Notes: generated by a model from the letters alone, not told the origin. Positions 1-9,003 are shown, counted from the stretch's first letter. The stretch: DNA of 25,709 nucleotides from Chara braunii (GCA_003427395.1 BFEA01000348.1:661316-687024); one strand, 5' to 3'. Numbers and translations are program-made.

Positions 1-1
1 A

Positions 2-56
2 TTTTTTTTTTTTTGCGGGGGGGTCTGGAGCCGGGGTTGGGGGTGCCCAACCCCGG
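2..56. repeat. Homopolymer run and GC-rich 11-bp hairpin
   Basis: A 13-base T run (2-14) is followed by a G run and then a perfect inverted repeat. The arm CCGGGGTTGGG (31-41) and the arm CCCAACCCCGG (46-56) enclose the loop GGTG. The next 40 bases continue as alternating CCCC and GGGG blocks that could fold further or form G-quadruplexes. No gene is associated with it. Confidence 0.7.
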
Positions 57-467
57 AACCCCGGAACCCCGCCGGGGCCCCGGGGCCGGGGCTCGACAAC
101 CCTGGTCTCCTCCCATTCGAGCCGGAATGTTGATATGTGCCTTGTGATCGTTGTACTGCTGTGCTCTAAGCGTGACCAACCATGCTACTGCGAGATGGTG
201 CGCCGGATCAAATAGATAGAGATCTTGTGGCGACATGGGAGCTCGTGCACGTGGGGCAGGTTGATTAGGTGGATGAGCATTCTGTTGCGGAACCGGATTT
301 GGCACGTTGGCAGCCATATTGGCTGCTCGTCGGTTAGCCGATCTGCTTCTGGTGACGATAGGGTCGCGTCTGTGCACGTTCCAAGGGCGAGGTCGCCCTC
401 GGTTAGCCAGGTCGCCTAATTAACGTGCTATCAATCCTAAGACCCTAGCCACGTGTCGGGCTCCGAT
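57..467. other. Stretch with nothing recognisable
   Basis: Mixed-composition sequence. Open frames are short and lack family resemblance. I see no RNA gene, repeat copy or promoter pair that I can support. Confidence 0.5.
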
Positions 468-567
468 ACCAACCTCACGCCCAACGCGACTTCCTATCGG
501 AGTGGGGTATGGGCCTGGAAGTGCGAAAAGGGGTGTGCCAAGGATTTTTAGGAAATTGGGGGAGTCT
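468..567 (+). repeat. Dispersed repeat C, copy 1
   Basis: This stretch is a diverged copy of the modules at 7494-7645 and 7759-7912. Shared landmarks in order are CCAACCTCACGCCCAACGCG, GACTTCCT-ATCGGAGTGGG, a GGAAGTGCGAAAAGGGG block and CCAAGGATTTTTAGGAAA. The spacing of the landmarks is conserved with small indels. Its distance to the downstream E repeat (about 1.17 kb) matches that of copy 3 to E copy 2 (about 1.2 kb), so C and E probably belong to one longer element. Possible LTR-type end, not proven. Confidence 0.7.
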
Positions 568-1640
568 TAAGGGTATGAATGCAATTAGGCGAATTAGGGG
601 TGCGTGCGCAAGGGGCTCACGGTCCGATGGGGCCGTGGCACTGTGGGCGGCGGTTTTACGGGGAAGTCCCTCCGCGATGGAGGCGGTCCCGAAAAGTTAG
701 GTCGTCGGGGGCCACCACGTGGCGCAGGCCGCCGCACACTTGGATTGGGCCTTCGGAATTCCGGAGTTCTATGTTCGCCGCTACGTCGGCAATTCACACA
801 AAACGTACTGGGCCAATAGGGGGCTATGGCCGGCCACGGAACGACACTGAGTTGATGATACGGGAGAAGAAGGCGGAAAGGAGGGAAACTGGTGGTGATC
901 TCAACAAATCCCGGGTGGGTGAAATAGTAGGTGTGGTCGAGGGAGGGGAAATCAGAGCATCGGGGGTTGCTAGAGGTGGCACAATGGAATTCCCGCGGAC
1001 ATAGCCGATTCTCTGTGTGACGGGGGTATCACAGCCTTATGAGTTCGTTTTTCCAAGGGGTGAAATAATCCGGGTCATACGATGAGTCCGAGTTCCAAGA
1101 TCGCGTCATGGTATCATTGTAGATGGGGCGGCTCGGGTCGGGTTATCGTCACCGCGCACGGGCACGTGTAGGGCAGGTGAACTTAGTTGCGCCTTATCGT
1201 GCCCGTACGGGATGACGGTTCTGCCGCGAATCTTTTTGGGTGGGCGAATCGACATACGAGAATGCATGTAAGGGCACGACTCGGATCGCGTTTACACGTG
1301 TTCTCGTGCGGCGTTCGCGGGGCCAGACTTCGGATCGTCTAATTGCTTCGTAAGTTTCGATTAGGCAAGGTGCAACCATATCACAACCCCATCGTAAGAC
1401 AAGCAAGAACGAGAACAAAATCGCTATCGGGGCCAGATTCTTATCCCATCTACAGCGGCATCAAGTGCAAACAAGGATTTGACATAAACAAAAAGCAAGG
1501 ACAGGGGTTCTCTGTGAAGAGATAGACAAGCAGGCATAACCTTTACACATCCATACATTCGACAATCATACACATAATGCAATTGCAAGGACAGGTGTGA
1601 GCAAAAACCCAAGTCCAGATTCCAGAAAGCCGCCACGAAA
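568..1640. other. Spacer between repeats C1 and E1, no gene seen
   Basis: About 1 kb of GC-rich to mixed sequence. A 141-codon open frame (579-1004, plus) and several shorter ones overlap on both strands, but their composition (R/G-rich, no motif) fits chance. It probably is the internal part of the C-to-E repeat unit. The corresponding stretch at 7913-8960 has similar length but only patchy visible similarity. Confidence 0.4.
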
Positions 1641-2705
1641 ATAAGAACGGACAAACCGCCCGGAGCCGCAATCAAAATGTATGTACACAGATGAAGAGGG
1701 GGAAGAGACAAAGAAACAGCAAATCCGCGTCCATCGACCTCAACTCTCTTCTCCTCTCTTTCTTTCTCCGATGCGGACAGTCCGTCATCGTGCACCAACC
1801 CACGAAGTTGTCACCCCGCTTAGTCCTCCCGCACCCGTTGGATTCGCTCGTGCCCACAGTCCGTCGTGGCCCATGTCAATCCCGCGCGTTCGGCACCAGC
1901 CCGTCGGGTCGCCCAACTCCTACTCTACTCACCTCTTACTTCGCTCGTGTGCCGACCCTTCCTGATCGCGCAACCCCGAGCTTCCGAAAACGGGTTAAGA
2001 GAGATGACTAATCACGCAGCCGAAATTTATAGTGCATGCATGCGTGAAGAACACGGAATTACCAGGACTTAGAGTGCGGATTAGAGAGGGAGCGCCTGCG
2101 TTCTGCATGATCGGCCGCGACGTGGAGGACGTAACCCTTCTCCACGCATCGATCCGAGCATGCAAGACGCGGCTTACAAAAATTTCAACAAAAGAAAGAG
2201 AGGGAGGGCGGGAGAGACGGAGTGCAAGAAGAAAGATACAGTTACAATGGCGCCCGCCCAAAATTACAGTTACACACACGATTAAGGGCGCCCACTAATC
2301 AGAGTACCGTTGCGGCCGCATGAAGAAGCGCGTAGACAAAAGGCGCTGTGCGGGAGAAAAAATCCTAATTACCGAATTCGTAAATTCCTATCTAATGCGA
2401 AGAAGCAAAAAGTACAAATTTCATAAGGAAAGTTCGAAATTCCGTGAGCCGTCGGGGCTTGACAAAATTCGAAAAGGTTCAAAAGGAAATTCAAAAGGAA
2501 CGAAGCGATTTCCCGCGCGATGTCCGCGCCCAAAAGATCGAAACCGAACCGAAAGAAACGACGTCAACATTTACTAATCGCGCGCGTGGTGGCGCGACAG
2601 ACATCCATCCGACCAATCAATCAACCGGCCGTCCCAGGACACACCCAGCTCCGAACCCAGTCATCCGACAAGAAGCGACGAAAAAGACGAAAAAGCAAGG
2701 GTAAT
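1641..2705 (+). repeat. Dispersed repeat E, copy 1 (about 1 kb, noncoding)
   Basis: This is the first of three diverged direct copies (others 8960-10020 and 10600-11600). Conserved islands, in order: a CT-rich start; CACAGTCCGTCG followed by CCAGCCCGTCGGGTCGCCCA (1854-1920); a TATA-like TTTATAG next to CATGCATGC (2026-2046); a GGACGTA block ending CCACGCATCGATCCG (2127-2163); a purine-rich GAGAGG tract; GCGCCCGCC(C)AAAATTACAG; and an A-rich end with TTCGAAA and CCGCGCG elements. Both strands have scattered stop codons and no frame is conserved between copies, so I treat it as noncoding. It could be an LTR, a non-autonomous element or the duplicated upstream region of a gene family. Confidence 0.75.
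2026..2046 (+). promoter_or_regulatory. TATA-like box with adjacent RY motif in E1
   Basis: TTTATAG is followed directly by a CATGCATGC palindrome. The same pair is kept in E copy 2 (9261-9276) despite heavy divergence around it, but is lost in copy 3. In plants CATGCATG is the RY element bound by B3-domain factors. Whether that applies here is inference. Confidence 0.4.
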
Positions 2706-3072
2706 AATGCAATTTTGCACCGATCCCGATGTCGGGACAGAAAAGGTCAGACGCTGTCCGACTTTTTTGTTGACATGTGACATCGTCGACGTTTGTTCGG
2801 AGTAGCTGAAGTCGGCAGTACGACCGACCGTCCGCAGTTCTCGACGAGGTCGCAGGGGTGCGCGGTTGTGGAAAGACTAGAACTATACCTAGTCTACCTA
2901 AAATAAGGTCGTGCGGCTGCTAAGCCGCGCGATTCAGGGCCTAGGTAGGCAAAAAAAGGAGAAGTGTGCCGAGTATGGGACCGCGGCAGGGGAGGAGTAG
3001 AAAGTTTTTCCTCTGGGCCGCAGGGGTTGACGCCAAGCCAGGGGGTTGCTAGGCCAATACCTAGGCCACCCG

Positions 3073-3175
3073 ACCATCTAGGCATGCAAGGCCACAAGCA
3101 GGCAAGGCCTCCAGGGCCGCAGGCAGGCCGGGCTTGTAAGGCTATGGGCAGGCAGGGCCTGCAAGGCCGCGGAAC
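3073..3175 (+). repeat. Degenerate GGCAGGC/AAGGCC short tandem repeat
   Basis: About 100 bases are built of variants of GCAGGCAAGGCC and GCAAGGCCGC, repeated at least six times with irregular spacing. It is GC-rich simple sequence and lies inside the hairpin-rich segment. Confidence 0.55.
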
Positions 3176-3206
3176 ACGGGGACATTGGCTGGGCCAAACT
3201 CTTCTT

Positions 3207-3241
3207 ATAGGAGAGCTTCTCCTATCACTGTCGTGATAGGA
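3207..3241. repeat. Two overlapping, mutually exclusive hairpins
   Basis: ATAGGAG (3207-3213) pairs with CTCCTAT (3219-3225). TCCTATCAC (3220-3228) pairs with GTGATAGGA (3233-3241) across a TGTC loop. The two stems share the TCCTAT bases, so only one can form at a time. Confidence 0.7.
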
Positions 3242-3353
3242 GCTAGCCCATTAAGTTACCACGCCAAACTCTCACCTTGAAGCTACCAGGAATGAATCTG
3301 ACATGCCAGCCTACTGGGCAAAGCTCCTTTTGGTGCAGCCCAAAGCAGCTGGA

Positions 3354-3408
3354 CGCGGCCGATCTCGGCCTCGCGATCCTCAAGATCGCACGGCTGAGAT
3401 CTGCCGCG
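3354..3408. repeat. 25-bp imperfect stem-loop
   Basis: Arms 3354-3378 and 3384-3408 match in 21 of 25 positions around the five-base loop CTCAA. The inner GCGATC/GATCGC and outer CGCGGC/GCCGCG parts are perfect. Size and loop would suit a small hairpin RNA or a foldback repeat, and no expression evidence is available. Confidence 0.65.
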
Positions 3409-3462
3409 CGCAGAATGCAGTGGCTCCTGCGTGAGGATGACACGCATAAATCGAGAAGTGGT

Positions 3463-3505
3463 CTATTTTTTTTCTTTTTTTTAGGAAAAAAAAAAAAAAA
3501 AAAAA
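3463..3505. repeat. Abutting T-run and A-run
   Basis: Sixteen T with one C are followed, after TAGG, by about 21 A. This may mark two oppositely oriented A-tails meeting, or a simple A/T slippage tract. Confidence 0.6.
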
Positions 3506-3522
3506 GAAGGAGAAAAAGAGCA

Positions 3523-3659
3523 TCGCGAATCTATTCGCGACGCAGGGCCGGGCCAGATGCAGGAGTGGAAGCATTTGGACCCTGAGATGACAGCAGACTG
3601 TTGAATTCCAACAGTCTGCTCTACCTGGCTCTATACAGCCAGGAGAGGCTGCGTCTGGC
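3523..3659. repeat. Compact hairpin plus branched multi-stem structure
   Basis: TCGCGAAT (3523-3530) and ATTCGCGA (3533-3540) form a tight hairpin. Next, GCCAGATGCAG (3552-3562) pairs with CTGCGTCTGGC (3649-3659, one G-U type position) and would enclose two perfect hairpins: AGCAGACTGTTG/CAACAGTCTGCT (3592-3603, 3609-3620) and CCTGGCT/AGCCAGG (3624-3630, 3637-3643). A further pair, GCATTTGG (3571-3578) with CCAAATGC (3672-3679), would cross the outer stem, as a pseudoknot or an alternative fold. Confidence 0.6.
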
Positions 3660-3679
3660 CGGGGATAGCGGCCAAATGC

Positions 3680-4051
3680 ATTACCAAGGGCCAGGCCTCA
3701 CTCCGAGTTTTGGCTGGGGGCAAAGCAACTGCCCTCAGCCTCCAGCTAGACAATAAAACAAGCCAGCAACCAGCCAGCCAACATTCATTTGTGGTTGATG
3801 CTGCTGGCATTCCAACTTGAGTGAGTGCTGGCTGCTGGAGGGGGAACCGCTGGTGGAGTAGGAGGAGCTGAGAGGAGCTGTTGTTGGCGAAGGAGGTCTG
3901 CAGGAAGGAGTGAGAAGTGGAGTGGAGACTGCCATAGCCGTCACTTCGTTTGGAGGAGTATAAGGGAGATGTTGTGCAACTTTTTTGGCGTCGGCACCCA
4001 TTATCGAGGAGTGTGTAGGGGGAGTGCTGACCGCTCGGCACGACAGCAGCT
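3680..4051. other. Stretch with nothing recognisable
   Basis: Rich in GGAG and GCTGG words. The open frames on both strands (the longest, 136 codons on minus, is S/L/Q-rich) are low-complexity and unconvincing. Confidence 0.4.
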
Positions 4052-4320
4052 GTTTTTTTGGCGGTGACGCGGAAGCGCTGCCGAAATTTTGCGGCGGTGG
4101 CTATGCCTTTTCGGCGGTGACGCGGAAGCGCTGCCGAAATTTGGCGGCGGCAGCTGTGTTTTTTGGCGGTGACGCGGAAACGCTGCCAAAATTTTGCGGC
4201 GGCGGCTATGCTTTTTCGGCGGTGACGCGGGAGCGCTGCCGAAATTTTGCAGCGGCGGCTGTTTTTTTCGGCGGTGACGCGGAAGCGCTACCGAAATTTT
4301 GTGGCAGCAGTGGTGTTTTT
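4052..4320 (+). repeat. 52/53-bp minisatellite, five units, each hairpin-forming
   Basis: The word GCGGTGACGC recurs at 4061, 4114, 4166, 4219 and 4271, giving a period of 52 or 53. Each unit runs T-run, CGGCGGTGACGCGGAAGCGC, TGCCGAAATTTT, then a GCGGCGGC tail. Within a unit TTTCGGC pairs with GCCGAAA, extended by wobble pairs to about 11 bp around a short loop. The period is not a multiple of three, so the open frames on both strands switch frame each unit and are a by-product. A sixth, decayed unit may follow to about 4360. Confidence 0.85.
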
Positions 4321-6570
4321 GCAGTAGTGTGAAAGTGTTATCCGGGTTTTTATGGCGCCAACGACAATTTTTTAGAAGTGTCGTCAAGAGGGGGTGTTCT
4401 TTGAGGTGGTGTTGACGTTGTGTTGTCCGCATATTGCGGTGGCGACGACTCGACACAGTGGTGACATAGTGGTATTGGTCGCAAGTGGTGGCAGCGCTGA
4501 GGCACTGAGGGGATTGCGTGTCAGTAAGCGACCCGTGAGGGAGTGGTGTGGATCACCTTTCTGACAGTTTACTGCAGCGATCTCCCCACTTGGAGTGTGA
4601 TTTACACGGTCTCCTTGAGTGGGCCGTTTCTTTAACTCAGTTTTGACTCAGACCCCTTCACACCTGTGTGAACCCGCACTTTGCTTGACTTTGTTCTTTG
4701 AATGTTCACTGAAAAGGTAGAGGAAGTTGTGTTTTGTTTGCACGTGTGAATGGAAGTCTGACATGAGCTTGGGATTGCATTGTTTTCTTTCGAACTTGTT
4801 GTTTGATTTGATGTGCAGGTAGGTAGAAGAATGCTTGAAAAATGGAGATTTAATCATGTCAGCGAAAGTGAATGGAATGATGATTGTTTTCTATTTTTGT
4901 TAGCATGCATGTTGAAAGGATGGGAAGACAGCAGACGACGAGAAACGGAGCGATCACATAAGGTAGAAGAAGTGAATTGGACATAGATTTTTTTCCCGAG
5001 GTTACCCATTCTTTCCCGAATGACCCTCTTTGTCTATGCCCGTCCATCTGAATGTTTTTTCTTCTCTATGACCTCCTTCTTCGTCTAGGTTCGCCCTTGA
5101 CGTTAGGCGATAAAGGACGGACCGTCTTCTGTGGTAAGTGCACTTCCTTTCCCTAGGAGGCATCCGAGGCGGGGGTTCGTTGCCTTAGGGGCCGACACTA
5201 TTAACGATTCGGAGTGGACCGCTTAGGCAGGGGGATACCATGCTGTCGTGGTGGAGCCATCCCGACTTTTGAGATCCGAGGTTCGCTCGGGCGAGGACGA
5301 GGGGTATCCCAGACCACCTCCTAGGGGATGGAACGTGTGCTATTCACGAAAGGCGTTAAGTTCTTGGCGGCTCACGTTGAGAAGAACCGTTATAGTTTAC
5401 CCTTCTAGTGGCCGTCTTAGGAGCCACAGACGGATGGGGGACTGGCGCCATAAGCAGCCCAGTTCATGTGTGCACTAGCTATGGACGGAGTGCGACTAGG
5501 CACTGCCTTCGCGGACAGGTTTGCGCCATAAGAAATGCAAGCCTAGGGCAATCAGGCTAGCTGACAAAAAGACGCGACTGGAGCATTGCCTCGAATACCT
5601 TTATATCGCAGGCTGGTATTTCATCACTTGCGGAATAGGAAGAGTAATTATTGCCCAGAAGGACAAAGCGACCAACAAAATTTGAAAATGGATCCTTGAC
5701 CTTAATGAGGCATTCAACGGTCGGCCGTTCAAGTCAAGTACTGACTCGTATAGTGGTAGCTGGACTACTTGCAAATGACATTCACACCAAAGTTGGAGTG
5801 GGAGCATAGTCATCACTGGTGTGATGGCATCCTAGCTTTAATCGAGTATTGGGATTTGTTTGCATTCTTGTCTAGCAGTCGATATGGGGTGGAATGAAAG
5901 AACTTGGCAACGCATCTCATCAAGTTGAAAAAGTCGTGACGGCCCAGACAAGTGATATGTATGAGTGTATCAATTTTAGAAAATAATTCAGATTACGTTG
6001 ACACGAGTATTTTGTAACTTTTGATCGTCTTCGAAAGAAGGGACTAGGATCGATCGAGATTTTCTCACGCTTGGAATATCACGTCGTAGTCGATTGACGT
6101 CGGTCTGATTCTTGGGAGATCAGCGCCCCAGGGACGGGCGACGTTCGGGTCCACTTTGGCGTTTAACCATGCGTACCTATGCTACAGCGAACGAGCAAAC
6201 GCCCTCGGCCGACTTACCTCTGCAATTGCATTATAAAAGCTTTCGCATGTGGGTCGGTAGCTCGGTAGGGATACGCCCCTAAGGGTGGTGACAGCCCCTT
6301 AGGGAAGGTAAGTTGTGCCCCACGATAACCTATCCTGTCGTAGGGGACCGCGGGATGTACAGCTGGCGCACTCGTCCAGAGCGGCGAAGGGCCGATGCGG
6401 GTTACCGTGTCGTCCCCGAGTTGTCTCTAAAAAGTCGAAAGCCTAAGTTTCTCCTGCGTGACGCGGACGGGAGGGCCCTCGCTCGCGCGTGGGCCGATGC
6501 GCTCGGCACCGATCTCCCGTAATTGGCCCAACCTTCCCAGCTTAGGACCCTTCATTGCAACCGCGCAAAA
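4321..6570. other. 2.2 kb with no recognised gene
   Basis: Composition shifts from T-rich (4550-5060) to GC-rich (5090-5480, 6120-6540). No open frame exceeds about 76 codons and none has a recognisable motif. I see two small inverted repeats: CCCACT (4585-4590) with AGTGGG (4618-4623) enclosing GGAG/CTCC and GTGT/ACAC, and CCCTAAGGG (6277-6285) with CCCTTAGGG (6296-6304). Decayed mobile-element sequence is the likely content, but that is inference. Confidence 0.4.
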
Positions 6571-6574
6571 AATT

Positions 6575-6700
6575 GTGCGTTACAGAAAGTGGTTCGTCAC
6601 AACTGTGCAAAATGAGAATGAATCTTCCGCCAGAACATGGGAAGTACATGACCCTATATTATGTTTTTGTGCATGTGTTGAGCAGTGAAACCAGGCACAA
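6575..6700 (+). repeat. Diverged single copy of tandem repeat S
   Basis: The order GCAAAA-GAGA-TGA-TTCC, CCGCCAGAACATGG, TTTTTGTGCATGTG and GAGCAGTG matches the central part of the units at 17060-17830 (for example CCGCTAGAACATGG and TTTCTGCATGTGGAGAGTAG). Similarity is moderate but colinear for about 110 bases. Confidence 0.6.
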
Positions 6701-6735
6701 TGCTAAGTTTGTGGGAAAAACAAAAGGAGAATCTG

Positions 6736-6917
6736 AAATGCTAGTTTACCCAAGAGCCTAACTCAGTGGGTACAACCATGAACTGTTGAAATACAGACCT
6801 GGGTTTGAATCCAGATGATGGAAGTAAACCAAATATTTCTGAATTGCCTGGGGCCGGTCAGCTCAATGATGATATCTCAAGGCCATCACCCTTTTGCGAA
6901 AAAAAAAATGCTAGTTT
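6736..6917 (+). mobile_element. tRNA-derived SINE with 12-bp target-site duplication
   Basis: The element (6748-6905) begins with a tRNA-like head. TAACTCAGTGGG (6759-6770) fits the polymerase III A box and GGTTTGAATCC (6802-6812) the B box, at tRNA-like spacing. A GTTTAC/GTAAAC pair (6744-6749, 6824-6829) could be the remnant acceptor stem. An unrelated body of about 75 bases ends in an A tail (6899-6908). The direct repeat AAATGCTAGTTT flanks it at 6736-6747 and 6906-6917, as expected after target-primed insertion. The anticodon-arm region is degenerate (loop-like TTGAAAT), so it is not a working tRNA. Such elements are mobilised by a LINE partner in trans. Confidence 0.85.
6759..6812 (+). 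promoter_or_regulatory. Internal polymerase III promoter (A and B boxes)
   Basis: The A box TAACTCAGTGGG and the B box GGTTTGAATCC lie about 32 bases apart, as in a tRNA gene. Both are close to consensus, so the element may still be transcribable. Confidence 0.7.
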
Positions 6918-6995
6918 GACGCAATAGGGGCCTCGCTCCACTACTCTCCACATGCTAGCTTGACACAATAGGGGCCTTGCTCCACTACTCTCCTC
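6908..6995 (+). repeat. Two-copy 44-bp tandem duplication
   Basis: Units 6908-6951 and 6952-6995 both read ATGCTAG(T/C)TTGAC(G/A)C, AATAGGGGCCT(C/T)GCTCC and ACTACTCTCC, with about four differences. The SINE target site is part of the first unit, so the duplication could predate the SINE. Each unit has the ATAGGG(G)CCT word also present in repeat S. Confidence 0.85.
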
Positions 6996-7051
6996 ATGCG
7001 TAAAATACAAAAATCGTGGAGGTGTATCTTTCGGTCTTCTAGCGGAAGATC

Positions 7052-7470
7052 CACTCTAATTTTGCACATTTCGAGAGTACAGTAGACTCCAGAAAATAGG
7101 GCCTCAAAAAAGTTCAAGCATCCATAGAGAGCCGTCAGACTCTCGAAATGGCCACAAGTGTCGTCGTCACTGCGCTTACTCTCTACTCTCGACTTTCATG
7201 AAGCACTCTCTCTCTTGAGTGTCTCGAGTGTCGTGTTGCACACTACCCGATAGCGCCACCCTGGTTTGTCCAAGAAGACTGGAGGCCCACTCTCAAGAGC
7301 GTGAAAGGTCTAGCCAACCTCCCTTGAAAAAATGCCCTTGCAGGAGGGCACTCCTGAAGCTTCAGGAGTTCATCCGAAGGGCCGTTTTTTACACCTCTTG
7401 AATCACGAGGTCAAGAGCACTTTTCTATAGTTAGTGCAGTGATGACCTACTCTCAACGTTTTTTAGAGTG
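7052..7470. mobile_element. Candidate MITE-like element with imperfect terminal inverted repeats
   Basis: CACTCTAA with a nearby GAGAGTA (7052-7080) is mirrored by TACTCTC and TTAGAGTG at the right end (7449-7470). The interior is noncoding and rich in CTCTC/GAGAG words, with a perfect 18-bp palindrome at 7351-7368. No flanking target-site duplication is clear, so the limits and nature are tentative. Confidence 0.3.
7341..7368. repeat. 18-bp perfect palindrome with an overlapping alternative hairpin
   Basis: CTCCTGAAGCTTCAGGAG (7351-7368) is its own reverse complement. The preceding CAGGAG (7341-7346) can pair instead with CTCCTG (7351-7356) across GGCA, giving two exclusive folds. Confidence 0.7.
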
Positions 7471-7493
7471 CATCTATGGGATTTCAAGCCACT

Positions 7494-7645
7494 ATGACGC
7501 CCCAACCTCACACCCAACGCGACTTCCTGATCGGAGTGGGTACTGGGTCTGGAAGTCACTGTGGCGAGAAAGGGGGTGTGCCAAGGATTTTAGGAAAACG
7601 GGGTGGAGTCCCAGGTGGGAACTGGAATCTCCGGTGTCAATATTC
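7494..7645 (+). repeat. Dispersed repeat C, copy 2
   Basis: Begins ATGACGCCCCAACCTCACAC and continues with GACTTCCTGATCGGAGTGGG, GTGTGCCAAGGATTTTAGGA and GGAGTCCCAGG. It lies about 265 bases upstream of copy 3 in the same orientation, separated by module D. Confidence 0.8.
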
Positions 7646-7690
7646 TAAGGACAAGGATGCAAGTGGTCTGGGGAATAAGAGGCATTCCGA

Positions 7691-7759
7691 GGTTTCAGCG
7701 CAGCCGGTCATTTACCCCGGCGCAACCTCGGCAGTCGGTGTGTGCAATTGTGGTCGAGA
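7691..7759 (+). repeat. Dispersed repeat D, copy 1
   Basis: TTTCAGCGCAG, a TTTACC-CGGCGCAACCTCGG block and GTGTGCAATTGTGGTCGAGA match 10041-10108 almost base for base. Here repeat C starts at once after GGTCGAGA. At the other copy a different sequence follows, so this is a real element boundary. Confidence 0.8.
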
Positions 7760-7912
7760 TGTGACGCCCAACCTCACGCCCAGTACGACTTCCTGATCGG
7801 AGTGGGATGGGGACCCGGAAGTGCGAAAAGGGGGTTTGCCAAGGATTTTAGGAAAGTGGGGGGAGGTGGAGTCCCAGGTCAGAATTGAGGTCTCCTGTGG
7901 CAAGGTTTAGGG
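7759..7912 (+). repeat. Dispersed repeat C, copy 3 (possible LTR 5' end)
   Basis: Starts TGTGACGCCCAACCTCACGC directly at the end of D. It shares with copies 1 and 2 the GACTTCCTGATCGGAGTGGG, GGAAGTGCGAAAAGGGGG and CCAAGGATTTTAGGAAA blocks. A TG-initiated end at a junction where the other D copy is uninterrupted would suit an LTR terminus, but I could not find the matching CA end or a target-site duplication. Confidence 0.7.
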
Positions 7913-8960
7913 GCAGTTGTGCAAGATGGTGTTCACAAGGCGCGTCTGACTTTTACGTCGTGGAAAATGGAGTTACCATCTTCGCTGGCTTCGTCGTCGG
8001 GGGCGGATTCGAATTTGGTGGACCGACGGGACACTATGGCTGCCGCGTTGTCTGAACAGTTGCTGGCGTCGCTCATAGCAAGCCTCGGAATCCGACGAGG
8101 CTGGCCTCAGACGAAGGCTGTGCGCTCGCTGCTCGGCTTCAGTTCGGGTTCGTCGGATAAATCCCGAGAAGGGAGGGAAATCGGTATTGATAACGACGAA
8201 ACCCAGAGAATCTGATATATAATATTGGGTATTACTGGTGTTGGGATAGTCCGGGATCCTAGGATTCCTTCCTACAGCCCACACAGTCGATCGATTTCAG
8301 TTCGACGATGATAGTCAGGATTTTTCAGGTTCCCCCGTCGTCTAAGTTATTCCCTCGCCCAGTATTCATGATATTCCGGGTCCCTTAAGCTCTCACGATT
8401 GGTGACCCAGAAGGGCGTTTTTGTAGCCATCTCCTACTTGGCGAATACGCATTTCTTATGGTGAAGCAAGACCGAGGTCGACTCATGCAGACGCGCGCGT
8501 ATGTCGCGACTCCGCTTTTTGGGTCGTTGTCATACATGAGCGCGCGCATGAGCAGGAATGGCTTGGATCTTGGCCTCCCGCGTCAGCGGGTCCAAAGAAA
8601 GAAAAAGGAGCAACCGCTCTGGCGTCGAGGACCAACACAATGTCATTACAACATTCTCGGGGTCATACAAGAATCAAAGGCTGGCAATCGAACAAAAACA
8701 TGCATGATGAACATATCCAACCAGATCCAGAGTTATCGCGTAGTGCAGATGGATACTGGATAGTGACGAAATTTGGATTAAGCTAGCACCACTGAGCAAA
8801 ACAGAATGAGAGACTCAAGAGACTACTTGAGAAGGGGTGGGAGAAGGGCGAAAGTTCATTCAACAATACACAAGAAACAGAAGATCCACGACGATTCACT
8901 AGGACATCCGAAATTGCCGCAACAAAATTTGCCAATGTTGGAATAAAAAATTATACAGGA
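7913..8960. other. Spacer between repeats C3 and E2, no gene seen
   Basis: About 1 kb of mixed sequence. Open frames of about 100 codons (7919-8215 plus, 7973-8284 minus, 8458-8763 plus) overlap and have no motif or conserved partner in unit 1. It may be the interior of the same repeated unit as 568-1640. Confidence 0.4.
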
Positions 8961-8969
8961 GGTTGGAAG

Positions 8970-8971
<2 letters not shown>

Positions 8972-9001
<30 letters not shown>
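8972..9001 (+). repeat. (CT)n microsatellite
   Basis: About 14 uninterrupted CT units at the start of E copy 2. Copy 3 has a short CTCTCTCTCT at the matching place. Confidence 0.95.

Positions 9002-9003
<2 letters not shown>

Larger units (their letters stand above)
2724..3679. other. Segment tiled with perfect and near-perfect hairpins
   Basis: Successive inverted repeats occur with little between them: TCCCGA/TCGGGA (2724-2737); GACTAG/CTAGTC (2875-2894); CTACCTA/TAGGTAG (2894-2900 with 2942-2948) enclosing GCGGC/GCCGC (2913-2928); two overlapping hairpins (3207-3241); a 25-bp stem (3354-3408); a T-run/A-run pair (3463-3505); TCGCGAAT/ATTCGCGA (3523-3540); and a branched set (3552-3659). 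No coding frame explains the pattern. Strong clustering of this kind suggests palindromic repeat insertions or structured RNA. Confidence 0.6.

Noticed and set aside
579-1004. 141-codon open frame, plus strand
   Set aside because: Overlapped by open frames on both strands, R/G-rich, no motif, and not conserved in the related unit at 7913-8960.
3985-4456. Repetitive open frames on both strands over the minisatellite
   Set aside because: The 52/53-bp period shifts frame every unit, so the apparent protein repeats are by-products of noncoding tandem DNA.
6744-6830. Functional tRNA gene (Phe-like anticodon loop)
   Set aside because: The anticodon stem is imperfect and the acceptor stem short. 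The A tail and target-site duplication show a SINE.
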